Part shown: piece after piece, positions 1-11,138 of the stretch
Position numbering within the stretch: position 1 is the stretch's first letter
How the letters are laid out: each line of letters begins with the position of its first letter
Assembly: GCA_019635875.1 (NCBI GenBank)
Contig: JAHBYP010000007.1
Coordinates: forward strand, 62,001-126,000
Direction: 5' to 3'
DNA: 64,000 nucleotides
Origin: Alphaproteobacteria bacterium
Lineage (GTDB): Bacteria; Pseudomonadota; Alphaproteobacteria; Reyranellales; Reyranellaceae
Notes under the pieces: model-generated
The model's input: the letters and a program-made list of their open reading frames with translations, nothing else
Told to the model about the DNA's origin: nothing
Database searches by the model: none
Position numbers and translations under genes: made by a program

Positions 1-2
1 AG

Positions 3-482
3 CGTCTCGCCGTCGGCATGCCCTCGGGCGGGCTCGACGTCGATGAGCTGCTCGAGCTGGCGCGCGGCACCGAGCTCGAGGACGGTCCGGCGATCCGCAA
101 CGGCCATGTGCGCGCGAAGATCGCCGACTGGTACGTGCAGGCCCAGGGCCTGAAATACACGCGCTACCGCACGCTGACGGCGCTGTCGAAAGGCCAGACG
201 CCGGGGCCGGAATCGTCGATCATCAAGGTGATCGCCGCGCCCAAGATGCAGGATCTCGGCGCCATGGCGATGGAGCTGATGGGGCCGGCCGGCATCATGA
301 CGTCCGACGTGCCGGGCTCCGGCGGCTTCCAGGCGCAATGGATCGGCGGCGCCGGCTTCCGCATCGCCGGCGGCACCGACGAGATCCTGCGCAATATCGT
401 GGCCGAGCGCGTGCTCGGCCTGCCGCAGGACGTGCGCGTCGACAAGGACGTGCCGTTCAACCAGCTCGGCAAGACGAAATAA
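3..482 (+). CDS. Acyl-CoA dehydrogenase, C-terminal part (5' end outside window)
   Basis: The reading frame is open from the window edge and ends at TAA 480-482, so the N-terminal part is missing. The visible part is the C-terminal helical domain of an FAD-dependent acyl-CoA dehydrogenase, with SSIIKVIAAPKMQDLGAMAM followed by the family's terminal motif GGTDEILRNIVAERVLGL. Enzymes of this family oxidise acyl-CoA thioesters at the alpha-beta bond and pass electrons to ETF. The substrate cannot be told from this fragment. It ends 6 bp before a palindromic repeat, and the next gene converges on it. Confidence 0.9.
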   Translation, partial: RLAVGMPSGGLDVDELLELARGTELEDGPAIRNGHVRAKIADWYVQAQGLKYTRYRTLTALSKGQTPGPESSIIKVIAAPKMQDLGAMAMELMGPAGIMTSDVPGSGGFQAQWIGGAGFRIAGGTDEILRNIVAERVLGLPQDVRVDKDVPFNQLGKTK

Positions 483-566
483 TCATTGCCTTCCCCCGTA
501 GGGGTGGGGCTATCGCATATGGCTTTCTTTCCTTCTCCCCGCGAAGGCGGGGAGAAGGAAAGAAAG

Positions 567-3151
<2,585 letters not shown>

Positions 3152-3155
<4 letters not shown>

Positions 3156-4237
3156 CGCTGCCCGGCGGCGAAGTCGATGCGCGGATCGATCAGCACGCTC
3201 ACCACGTCGCCGGCAAGATTAACCAGCAGCCCCAGCAGGGTGAGCGTGTAGATCGTGGCGAACATCAGCGGGTAGTCGCGGCCCAGCGACGCCTCGAAGC
3301 CCAGCAGGCCCAGCCCGTCGAGCGAGAAGATCACCTCGATCAGCAGGCCGCTGGCGAACAGCATGCCGATCAGCGCGCCGGGCAGCCCGGTCATCACGAT
3401 CAGCATGGCGTTGCGGAACACGTGCTTCCACAGCGCGACCCGCGGCGAGGCGCCGCGCGCGCGGGCGGCCATGACATAGGTCTTGCCCAGCTCGTCGAGA
3501 AAGGCGTTGCGCGTCATCAGCACCAGCGGGCCGAAGCCGCCGATCGCCATGGCGAGCGTCGGCAGGGTGATGTGCCAGAGATAGTCGGCGATGCGCGCCG
3601 GCCAGGAAAGCGAGCTCCAGTCGTCCGACACCAGGCCGCGCAGCGGGAACCAGTCGAGGAAGCGGCCGCCGGCGAAGAACACGATCAGCAGCACGGCGAT
3701 CAGGAAGGCGGGAATCGCCGAGGTCACCAGGGTGAGGATCTGCGCGCCGGTGTCGAAGGCGCCGCCGCGCCGCGCCGCCATGCGCATGCCCAGCGGAATC
3801 GAGACCAGGTAGATCAGCAGGGTGCTCCACAGGCCCAGCGACACCGAGACCGGGATGCGCTCGAGCACGAGATCGACGACGCGCGCGTCGCGGAAGAAGC
3901 TCTTGCCGAAATCGAAGGTCGCGAGCCGCACCATGGTGTCGACGAAGCGCTCGTGCAGCGGCTTGTCGAAGCCCAGCATGCGCTCGATCTCCTCGAGCAA
4001 CTCGGGCGGCAGGCGCTCGGCACCGCGATAGATCGAGGTGGCGTCGGGCGAGGCGGTGCTGTCCGAGAGGCCGTCGCTCAGCCGCGACTCGAGATCGGAC
4101 GCGCCGCCGGTGAGTTCCGACAGGAAGCGCTCGACCGGCCCGCCGGGCGCCAGCTGCATGATCAGGAAGTTGACCGTCATGATCCCGAACAGCGTCGGGA
4201 TCATCAGCAGCAGACGCCGCAGGACGTAGCGGGCCAT
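3152..4237 (-). CDS. yejB: YejB-type ABC transporter permease
   Basis: At 361 residues it is close to E. coli YejB in length. It opens with the typical RRLLLMIPTLFGIMTVNFLI helix and APGGPVE, followed by the binding-protein-dependent permease domain (RARGASPRVALWKHVFRNA is the EAA loop that contacts the ATPase). It pairs with the YejE half of the downstream fusion to form the membrane channel. It is the third gene of a minus-strand group: TonB receptor, ChaN-PDZ, yejB, yejEF. A PAL-A repeat lies 10 bp upstream. There is no other good purine-rich ribosome site, and the repeat's GGGGGAAGG end is 9 nt from the ATG, so it may act as the Shine-Dalgarno sequence. Confidence 0.9.
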
Positions 4238-4246
4238 GGAGGTTTA

Positions 4247-4370
4247 CCTTCCCCCGGAGGGGGAAGGTGCCCGAAGGGCGGATGGGGGATGTCGAAGACG
4301 GACGCGGAGCGTGTTGAGGCATCCCCCATCCGTCGCGCTGCGCGCGCCACCTTCCCCCTCCGGGGGAAGG
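4247..4370. repeat. PAL-A palindromic repeat
   Basis: Outer hairpins (arm CCTTCCCCC, 3-nt loop) stand at both ends, flanked by GGTAA-type termini. The left inner arm is the GATGTCGAAGACGGAC version and the right is the GATGCCTCAAC version, so the inner arms do not match each other as well as in other copies. It lies inside the iron-uptake operon between the chaN-like gene and yejB, which argues against a simple terminator role. Confidence 0.93.
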
Positions 4371-4389
4371 TATGGACTGACGACACGCA

Positions 4390-5478
4390 TCAGGTGCGCG
4401 TGACGAGGTGCAGTTCGAGATCGAGCGACTGGCCGTCGCGCTGAACGGCAAGACTTACGCGCCGGCCGGCGGGTTGGCGGCGCAGGATGCCGAAGGCGTC
4501 AACCGGCGTTGCCACGGCGAGGCCGTCGATCGCGGTGATGCGGTCACCGGCGAGCACGCCGGCTTCCGCTGCGGGCGAGTCGGCATCGACGGACTGGACC
4601 AGCGGCGGCATCGAGCCGGTTTCCCAGCGCAGGCCGCTGCTGGCGGTGCGCGCGGCCGGCGGCTCGACCGTGTCGAGATGGAAGATCGCGTCGGCGATGC
4701 CCGGCGCGCAGGAGAGGGCGAGCGGCCGGTCGTCCTCGTGCGGCAGCAGGACGCGCTGGTTGGCGACGCCCAGGTCGCGCAGCTGATGCGGCGTGCCGTG
4801 GCCGAACTCGAGATGACCGCGGCCGATGATGCCGATCACCAGCGGGGGGTCGGCGACTTCGAGGGCGCGCTTCATGTTGACGGCAAAAGCGCGATCCCAG
4901 GTCTGCTGCGCGGCGATGAAGCCGTCGAACCGCACGTCGGCGGGCAGGGCGCGGCCGACGATGTCGGCGAGGTACCGCCGATAGCCCTCGGTCGGCGGCG
5001 CCGAGGGCGTGAGCCCGTCGCGCTCGGCTTCGGGGATCGCGTCCCAGCCTTCCTTGCGCACGCGCGTGACCAGCGCGCGGTAGCAATTGATCGCCAGCAT
5101 GCGCACGCGGTGCTGACGGCAGAAGTGGAACAGCGGCAGGTAGATCTCGGGATCGAAGCCCCAGACATCGAACCACTCCGCCTCGAGCAGGAAAGCGTCG
5201 GTGCTGAGCTCGCCGGCGACCCAGCGATCGAGCACCGGCTGCTGGCGGCGCTGGAACATCTCGAAGCCCACCGCCATGTTCGGCCGCCGGGCATGCAGGG
5301 CGGCGCAGACATGCATCTGCCAGCGATGGATCTCGGCGCGGTCGTGAGTCTCGCCCAGCATCACGACATCGGCTCTCGCCGCGTCGTCGAGGATCTCGGC
5401 GGCGGGAATGGTCCGCGCCCTGGCGGGCGCGAACCATGCGGCCTTGGGGAAGTCGGGCGTATGGGCGACGTCGTTCAT
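4390..5478 (-). CDS. ChaN-like haem-binding domain protein with C-terminal PDZ domain
   Basis: Residues about 25-260 match the ChaN/DUF399 family (MLGETHDRAEIHRWQ, GFEMFQRRQQPVLDRW, then a late GIIGRGHLEFGHGTPHQL). In Campylobacter jejuni ChaN is an iron-regulated lipoprotein that binds haem cofacially and is encoded with a TonB receptor. Residues about 285-362 look like a PDZ domain (VQSVDADSPAAEAGVLAGDRI). The N-terminus MNDVAHTPDFPK has no signal peptide or lipobox, and none appears in frame just upstream, so either the protein is cytoplasmic or export uses another route. The gene begins 22 bp after the TonB receptor stop and is probably co-transcribed with it. Haem or iron handling is inferred from family and context. 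Confidence 0.8.
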   Translation of the reverse strand: MNDVAHTPDFPKAAWFAPARARTIPAAEILDDAARADVVMLGETHDRAEIHRWQMHVCAALHARRPNMAVGFEMFQRRQQPVLDRWVAGELSTDAFLLEAEWFDVWGFDPEIYLPLFHFCRQHRVRMLAINCYRALVTRVRKEGWDAIPEAERDGLTPSAPPTEGYRRYLADIVGRALPADVRFDGFIAAQQTWDRAFAVNMKRALEVADPPLVIGIIGRGHLEFGHGTPHQLRDLGVANQRVLLPHEDDRPLALSCAPGIADAIFHLDTVEPPAARTASSGLRWETGSMPPLVQSVDADSPAAEAGVLAGDRITAIDGLAVATPVDAFGILRRQPAGRRVSLAVQRDGQSLDLELHLVTRT

Positions 5479-5500
5479 GATCGTCCTGCGATGTCTGGGT

Positions 5501-7789
5501 TCAGTACTTGACGCTGAGACCGAGGCGGAAGTGGCGGCCCGGCTGGGTCTGCAGCTCGATCGGATTGGTCGCGGCCACCGCCGCCGTCGACGGATTGCGG
5601 TCGTAGCTGTTGGCGACAGAGGGCAGGAAGTAGCGCGCGTCGAAGATGTTGAGCACCGCGCCGCGCAGGGTGACGCCGGGTGCCACCTCCCAGGCGGCGG
5701 TGATGTCGAACACCGTGTATCCCGCCGGCCGGTAGCGCACCGTCGGCGTGTCGCTCACCCGGGTGATGCCGGTCTGCCAGGTGCCGACGAAGTCGACGTC
5801 GAGGCCCCATTCCGGCTTGGTCCAGCGGATGCCGCCGACGAACTTCCACGGCTCGGCGCCGTTGTAGGGCACGACCGGCGAGGTCGCGTCGGTCTGCTGG
5901 TTGCCGTACTGGTACGACACCGCCGCGCTCAGCTCCCAGTTCGGCGTCACGCGCCAGGCGCCGGTCGCCTCGATGCCCCACAGCTTCAGGCTCGACAGGT
6001 TCTGGTAGGTGATGTCGGTCGTGCCGGGGATCGACACGAAGTTCTGGATGAAGTCGGTGTAGTCGGCGTGGAAGCCGTTGATCGAGAAGAAGGCGTTCTC
6101 CAACTGCCCGCGCACGCCGATCTCGTAGCTCCTCACCCGCTCCGGCCGCAGGGTCGGGTTGGGCACCAGGTTGAAGCCGGTACCGGGCAGCGAGGTGTAG
6201 AGCTGCTCCGCCGTCGGCATCTTGAAGCCTTCGGCGTACTGGCCGTAGAGCGAGAAGGTCTTGTCGAGCTTGTAGACGATGCCGAGCTTGAGCGAGAGGT
6301 CGTCGGCGTAGATGTTGCGCGGCTCGGCGCCGACCACCGGGCGATAGCCCGGGCCGGGCCGGGGCAGGATGCGATAGGTCGAGAAGCGCAGGCCGGGCGT
6401 GATCAGCAGCCGATCGCCGAACAGCGCGATCTCGTCCTGGACATAGGCGTCGGCGCGCCAGGTGCTGGCGTTGGCGAAGTTGAAGCCGCCGGCGACCGTC
6501 GTCGTGGTCGCGCCCGTGGTCAGGTTGGTGAGGATGTCGCGCCTGCTGTAGTCGGTCTGCGCCAGGCTGCCGGCGAAGCCGTAGGTGAAGCTGTGCTTCA
6601 TCCACGAGGCGAGCTGGATCGAGCTCTTGAGCTGCAGGTCGAGCTCGTAGAAGTACTCCTGGTAGCCCAGGAAATCGTCGCGGAAGGTGCGCTGTCCGTT
6701 GGCCAGCTGCTGGATGCGATGGCCGGTGCGGTTCAGCGTCTGGGGATGGAAGCCGACCTGCCAGCGCAGCGCGTCGAGATACGACAGGTCGGCCTTCCAT
6801 TCGTGCTCGAGCGCGAGGCGGTAGCGGCGCAGCGTCTGCCAGCGCATGTAGTCGAGCGTCGTGGTGGTGCCGAAGGTGCCGTTGGCGTTGACCGGACGGC
6901 CGTTGTCCCACAGCTGGTCGACCATGGTCTCGCGGTCGAAGTACTCGCCGGTCAGCTTGACGCGATGGCCGTTGTTGGCGTTCCAGACCAGCTTGCCGAG
7001 CAGCGAGTTCGACGAGATCCAGGCCGGGTCGAGCTCGTTGCACGGCAGCGACTCGGGCGCGCGCGTGCACGGCCACACGCCGCCGACGGCGCGCGCCTTG
7101 CTCAGCCGGTACTGCTCGGCGTCGCGCCTGGTGTAGCTCAGCATCGCCTCGACGTGATCGACGCGGATGGCGCCGGTGACGGTGTTGGTGAAGCCGGTGT
7201 TGACGCTGTTGAAGTTGCTGTCGACCTGGACGCCCCAGTTGCGGCCGGGGGCGATGTAGTCGGCGGGATCCTTGGTGGTGAACGCCACCACGCCGCCCAG
7301 CGCGTCGGAACCCCACAGCACCGAGGCCGGGCCGCGCACGATCTCGACCTTCTTCATGTTGCTGAGATCGACGAAGTCGCGGGTCTGGTCGGTGATGCGC
7401 TCGATGGTGCGCGAGCCGTCGACCATGGTCAGCACGCGGTTGCCGCCGACGCCGCGGATGGTGAAGCCGCCCAGGCTCTTGAACGGATCGGTGCCCGAGG
7501 TCTGGCGGTTGACCTGGATGCCCGGCTGGTTGCGCACGGCATCCTCGATCGTCACCAGCATGCGCCGGTCCATCTCCTCGCGCACGATGGTCGAGACGTT
7601 GGCCGGCGTGTCGATCAGGCTCTTCTCGCCGCGCGTCGCGGTGGCCGTGATCGGCGGCAGCAGCACCGCGGGATCGGCGCCGGCCGGCGACGCCGTCTGC
7701 GCCCGTGCGCTGGTCGATTGAACGATCCCGGCTGCGACCACCATCATGCCCAGCGCAAGACCCCGTCGCGCTCCCCCCAACCCAAGCAT
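5501..7789 (-). CDS. TonB-dependent outer-membrane receptor, haem/haemoglobin type
   Basis: This 762-residue protein has a signal peptide (about residues 1-30, ending STSARA). A plug domain (about 45-165) carries NQPGIQVNRQTSGTDPF, GGFTIRGVGGNRVLTMVDG and VEIVRGPASVLWGSDALGG. A beta-barrel follows and ends in the aromatic residue of FRLGLSVKY. The GVGGNRVL plug style and the GFKMPTAEQLY...NPTLRPERV region resemble the FRAP and NPNL boxes of haem receptors. No histidine lies between those boxes, unlike HemR. The start is supported by GGAGGGG just upstream. It is the first gene of the minus-strand operon and faces the binding-protein gene across an 81-bp promoter region containing Fur-like sites. 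The ligand could be haem or another ferric chelate. Confidence 0.88.
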   Translation of the reverse strand: MLGLGGARRGLALGMMVVAAGIVQSTSARAQTASPAGADPAVLLPPITATATRGEKSLIDTPANVSTIVREEMDRRMLVTIEDAVRNQPGIQVNRQTSGTDPFKSLGGFTIRGVGGNRVLTMVDGSRTIERITDQTRDFVDLSNMKKVEIVRGPASVLWGSDALGGVVAFTTKDPADYIAPGRNWGVQVDSNFNSVNTGFTNTVTGAIRVDHVEAMLSYTRRDAEQYRLSKARAVGGVWPCTRAPESLPCNELDPAWISSNSLLGKLVWNANNGHRVKLTGEYFDRETMVDQLWDNGRPVNANGTFGTTTTLDYMRWQTLRRYRLALEHEWKADLSYLDALRWQVGFHPQTLNRTGHRIQQLANGQRTFRDDFLGYQEYFYELDLQLKSSIQLASWMKHSFTYGFAGSLAQTDYSRRDILTNLTTGATTTTVAGGFNFANASTWRADAYVQDEIALFGDRLLITPGLRFSTYRILPRPGPGYRPVVGAEPRNIYADDLSLKLGIVYKLDKTFSLYGQYAEGFKMPTAEQLYTSLPGTGFNLVPNPTLRPERVRSYEIGVRGQLENAFFSINGFHADYTDFIQNFVSIPGTTDITYQNLSSLKLWGIEATGAWRVTPNWELSAAVSYQYGNQQTDATSPVVPYNGAEPWKFVGGIRWTKPEWGLDVDFVGTWQTGITRVSDTPTVRYRPAGYTVFDITAAWEVAPGVTLRGAVLNIFDARYFLPSVANSYDRNPSTAAVAATNPIELQTQPGRHFRLGLSVKY

Positions 7790-7816
7790 CCGCCCCTCCG
7801 ATGCTGCAGTTTATAG

Positions 7817-7837
7817 TGCGAACGACTCGCAATCGCA
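7817..7837. promoter_or_regulatory. Candidate Fur/Irr-type operator in the divergent promoter
   Basis: An imperfect dyad with arms TGCGA-N11-TCGCA contains an inner GCGA...TCGC. It lies 28 bp upstream of the TonB receptor start and resembles Fur-family boxes of the TGCGAATGATTCGCA style. It could control the receptor operon. The match was judged by eye. Confidence 0.5.
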
Positions 7838-7869
7838 TTACTGTGCTAGCAGCACATCGAAGAGGATTC

Positions 7870-7894
7870 AATGATAATGCGACTCATTATCATT
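7870..7894. promoter_or_regulatory. Fur box overlapping the yejA-like start codon
   Basis: A perfect 10-bp inverted repeat, AATGATAATG-N5-CATTATCATT, spans the ATG of the binding-protein gene. Its 19-bp core GATAATGCGACTCATTATC matches 14 of 19 positions of the classical E. coli Fur consensus, with only the central five bases differing. It overlaps the coding start, so bound repressor would block translation-region transcription directly. The first residues MIMRLIII are therefore partly dictated by the operator. Confidence 0.8.
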
Positions 7895-9664
7895 TTGACC
7901 TTACTTGCCGTGGCGGTAAGTCCGGCGCGAGCCGAAGGCGAGGAGCCGGCGCACGGGCTCAACGCGACCGGCGGACCACTGCGCTATGGCCCGGATTTCG
8001 AGGCCTTCGCCTATGCCAATCCGCTCGCGCCGCAAGGCGGCACGCTGCGCCAGTCGATGATGGGCACCTTCGACACGCTCAACACCTACGTCATCAGGGG
8101 GCGGCCGGTGGTGGCGGTGCACACCAACGTTCATGCCTCGCTGCTCAAGCCGTCGCAGGACGAGCCGCTCACCGGCTATGCCTGGCTGGCGAAGTCGGTG
8201 CGCATGGGCGCGGGCGAACGCTGGGTCGAGTTCGCGCTGCGCGAGGACGCCACCTTCCACGACGGCCAGCCGATCACCACCGAGGACCTGCTGTTCACCG
8301 CCGAGGCGCTGCGCCAGCATGGCCGGCCGTTCTATCGTAGCGTGCTCGCGCGCGTGCGGCTGGAGGCGCTCGGCAGCCATCGCCTGCGCGTGCATCTGCC
8401 GTCGTTTCGGCCGCGCCAGCTGGCGCTGGAGTACGCCTCGCTGCCGGTGCTGCCGCGCCACTGGTGGCAGGGCCGCGCCTTCGGCAGCACCACCCTGGAG
8501 CCGCCGCTAGGCAGCGGCCCCTATCGCGTCGCCACGGTCGAGGCCGGCCGGCGCATCGTGCTCGAGCGCGTGCGCATGACGTGGAGCGACGATTTGCCGG
8601 CGATGCGCGGCGCCTACAATTTCGATCGCCACGAGATCGTCTGGATACGCGACCGCACGGCGCAGTTCGAGGCCTTCCTGGCCGGCGACGTCGACATCTA
8701 CGCCGACGCCAATCCGCGCCACTGGGCCACCGCCTACGATGTCGAGCCGGTGCGCGACGGCCGGATCAGGCGCCTGGCGCAGCGCAACTGGTTCGGCACC
8801 GGCATGAGCGGCTTCATGTTCAACCTGCGCTCGCCGCTCTTCGCCGACCGCCGCGTGCGCGAGGCGCTCAGCCTGATGTACGACTTCGAATGGGCCAACC
8901 GCGTGCTGTTCCACGGCGGCTACGAGCGCAGCTACAGCTACTTCCAGAACACGAAGCTGGCCGCCGGCGGCCTGCCCTCCGAGCCCGAGCGCGCGGCGCT
9001 GGCCAGCCTGCCGCCGCAGATCGCCGCGCTGATGCCGAGGGGCGAGGCGGCGATGCCGCCGGTGTCCGACGGCAGCGGCCATGACCGGCGCCATCTCGAG
9101 CGCGCCTTCGCGCTGCTGCAGGCGGCCGGCTGGCGGCTGGTCGATGGCCGGCTGCGGCACCAGGCGAGCGGCAGGGCTTTCGACTTCGCCGTCATGGCCC
9201 AGACCCAGAGCCAGGCGTTGCAGCTCGGCCACTGGTTCCGGGCGCTGCGCCGCCTGGGCATCGAAGGCCGGCTCGAGGTGGTCGATTCCAGCGTCTACAA
9301 CGAACGCCTGCGCCAGCGCCGCTTCGACATGACCCAGCGCTTCACCATCCCCTCGCAATGGCCGGGCAGCGAGCAGCAGGTCGCCTGGCATTCCACCGGC
9401 GGGCCCAACGGCAGCGGCGACAACCTCCTGGGGCTGAACGATCCGCTGGTCGACGCGCTGGTCGACCGCCTGGCCGGCGCGCAGGACTACGAGAGCATCG
9501 CGATCTGGGGCCGCCTGCTCGATCGGGCGCTGCGCGCGCATGTCCTGGGCGTGCCCGGCCACCAGGAGGCGGCGCGCAAGCTCGCCATCTGGGACAAGTT
9601 CGCATGGCCCGATCGCGCGCCGGGCCTCGGCTACGGCCTCGAATACTGGTGGCGCCGCGACTAG
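7871..9664 (+). CDS. yejA: YejA-type periplasmic solute-binding protein
   Basis: This 597-residue extracellular binding protein (SBP family 5, YejA branch; E. coli YejA is of similar length) delivers substrate to YejB/YejEF. A signal peptide MIMRLIIILTLLAVAVSPARA is visible. The mature part has FAYANPLAPQGGTLR and GTFDTLNTYVIRG, typical of YejA, and later HDGQPITTEDLLFTAEAL. AGAGG at 7860-7865 is 5 nt from the ATG at 7871; an alternative ATG lies at 7877. It is divergent from the receptor-permease operon and carries a Fur box over its start. Together these genes form a complete outer- to inner-membrane uptake route. Confidence 0.9.
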   Translation: MIMRLIIILTLLAVAVSPARAEGEEPAHGLNATGGPLRYGPDFEAFAYANPLAPQGGTLRQSMMGTFDTLNTYVIRGRPVVAVHTNVHASLLKPSQDEPLTGYAWLAKSVRMGAGERWVEFALREDATFHDGQPITTEDLLFTAEALRQHGRPFYRSVLARVRLEALGSHRLRVHLPSFRPRQLALEYASLPVLPRHWWQGRAFGSTTLEPPLGSGPYRVATVEAGRRIVLERVRMTWSDDLPAMRGAYNFDRHEIVWIRDRTAQFEAFLAGDVDIYADANPRHWATAYDVEPVRDGRIRRLAQRNWFGTGMSGFMFNLRSPLFADRRVREALSLMYDFEWANRVLFHGGYERSYSYFQNTKLAAGGLPSEPERAALASLPPQIAALMPRGEAAMPPVSDGSGHDRRHLERAFALLQAAGWRLVDGRLRHQASGRAFDFAVMAQTQSQALQLGHWFRALRRLGIEGRLEVVDSSVYNERLRQRRFDMTQRFTIPSQWPGSEQQVAWHSTGGPNGSGDNLLGLNDPLVDALVDRLAGAQDYESIAIWGRLLDRALRAHVLGVPGHQEAARKLAIWDKFAWPDRAPGLGYGLEYWWRRD

Positions 9665-9669
9665 CCTCG

Positions 9670-9736
9670 CTGTCATCCCGAGCGCAGCGAGGGATCCAAG
9701 ACAACCCTGGATCCCTCGCTGCGCTCGGGATGACAG
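9670..9736. repeat. PAL-C palindromic repeat
   Basis: A single long hairpin has arms CTGTCATCCCGAGCGCAGCG continued by AGGGATCCA, with a short loop. It lies between the yejA and MFS genes, which run in the same direction. Confidence 0.93.
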
Positions 9737-9754
9737 CGCTGCTAGTATCGCCGC

Positions 9755-11119
9755 ATGCAAGATCGCCAGCGGCGTCATGCGGTGGTTCAGGCGGCGCTGC
9801 TCGGGCTCGGCTCGGCGACGGTGCCGTTCGACGCCTCGGTCAACATCGCCTTTCCTTCGATTACCTCATCGTTCGGCCTGCCGATCGACGCCATCCAGTG
9901 GGTGGTGATCTTCTACATGCTCGCGCATTCGGCGCTGATGCTGGCCTTCGGCCGCATGGGCGATCTCGCCGGCCACGCGCTGGTCTTCCGCCTCGGCCTG
10001 GCCTGCGTCGCCGTCGCCTTCACGCTTTGCGCCCTGGCGCCGGTCTATGAATGGCTGCTGGCGGCGCGCGCGCTGCAGGGCGTCGGCGCGGCGCTGACCT
10101 TGAGCTGCGGGCCGGCGCTGATCACCTCGCTGTTCGCCGAGGAGCACCGCATGCGCGCGCTGGGCGCCTACGCCACGATGATGGCGCTGGGCGGAGCGCT
10201 GGGCCCTTCGCTCGGCGGCCTGCTGGTGCAGGAATTCGGCTGGCCCGGCGTCTTCTGGTTCCGCGTGCCGATCGCCCTGATCCCGCTCGTGCTGCTGCGC
10301 GACCTGCCGGCGCCGCCGCGCGCCGCGATGCGCGAACCGTTCGACGCGCTGGGCGCCGTGCTGCTGGCGGCGACCCTGGTCGCGCTGCTGCTGGCGCTGA
10401 ACCGGGCGGGGCGCGGCGAGGCGCTGCTGGCAGCGATCCTCGCGGCGGTCGCGCTGGCCGGTCTCGCCGCCTTCATCCGACGCGAGCGCACGTTCCGCGC
10501 GCCGATGCTGCCGCTGGGCGTCTTCCGCTCGTTCGATTTCTCGCTGCTCAACCTGCTGAACGCGCTGGTCAACCTCGCCGGCTTCGCAGCACTGCTGCTG
10601 GTGCCCTACTTCCTCGCGCGCCAGACCGCGCTCGGCCCGCTGCTCGGCGGCTTCGTGCTGGCGATGGGACCGACCGGCGGCGTCATCGGCTCCTCGCTGG
10701 GCGCGCGCACCGCGGCGACGCTGGGCCGCTATCCCACGGCGCTGCTGGCCTGCGCGCTGACCGCGGCCGGCCTGCTGTGGACGGCGCATTGGGGCGCCTC
10801 GCCGCCGGTATGGTCGATGGTCACCTCGCTGCTGCTGCAGGGCTTCGGTACCGGCCTGCTGCAGGTCGCCTATCTCGACATCGTCACCGCGACCCTGCCG
10901 CGCGAGAATCGCGGCGTCGCCGGCAGCCTCGCCACCCTGACCCGAACCCTGGGCATCGTCGTGGGCGCCGCCGGCCTGTCGCTGGTCTTCGTGCTCGCCT
11001 CGGACGGCGCGCGCGACTTCCTCGAGGGCTTCCGCGTCACCTTCCTGTTCGCCGCCTCGCTGCCCGTCCTGATGCTGGCGGCGGCGATTTCACGGCGCGG
11101 TGCCTGGCTGCTACGTTGA
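9755..11119 (+). CDS. MFS transporter, DHA2/EmrB-QacA-like
   Basis: A 454-residue polytopic membrane protein with many hydrophobic helices along its length. The loop GRMGDLAGHALVFRLGL between helices 2 and 3 is the major facilitator motif A, and GGALGPSLGGLLVQEFGWPGVFW is the motif C region of drug/proton antiporters. Family members usually export drugs, metabolites or siderophores. It follows the yejA-like gene by 90 bp with a PAL-C hairpin between them, so it may belong to the iron island, for example as a chelator exporter. That role is inference from position only. Confidence 0.85.
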   Translation: MQDRQRRHAVVQAALLGLGSATVPFDASVNIAFPSITSSFGLPIDAIQWVVIFYMLAHSALMLAFGRMGDLAGHALVFRLGLACVAVAFTLCALAPVYEWLLAARALQGVGAALTLSCGPALITSLFAEEHRMRALGAYATMMALGGALGPSLGGLLVQEFGWPGVFWFRVPIALIPLVLLRDLPAPPRAAMREPFDALGAVLLAATLVALLLALNRAGRGEALLAAILAAVALAGLAAFIRRERTFRAPMLPLGVFRSFDFSLLNLLNALVNLAGFAALLLVPYFLARQTALGPLLGGFVLAMGPTGGVIGSSLGARTAATLGRYPTALLACALTAAGLLWTAHWGASPPVWSMVTSLLLQGFGTGLLQVAYLDIVTATLPRENRGVAGSLATLTRTLGIVVGAAGLSLVFVLASDGARDFLEGFRVTFLFAASLPVLMLAAAISRRGAWLLR

Positions 11120-11138
11120 GTTCGAATCGGAGGGAACG

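Noticed and set aside
4247..4370. PAL-A elements as simple rho-independent terminators
   Set aside because: They lack T tracts, occur inside operons and in divergent promoter regions, and are far longer than terminators. Some may still slow transcription.
5408..7816. A very long open frame on the plus strand opposite the TonB receptor
   Set aside because: The protein it would make is Arg/Gly/Ala-rich with no recognisable domain, and the opposite strand encodes a complete receptor. Long antisense frames are expected in such GC-rich DNA; similar frames opposite fdsA, the GH2 gene and others were dropped for the same reason.
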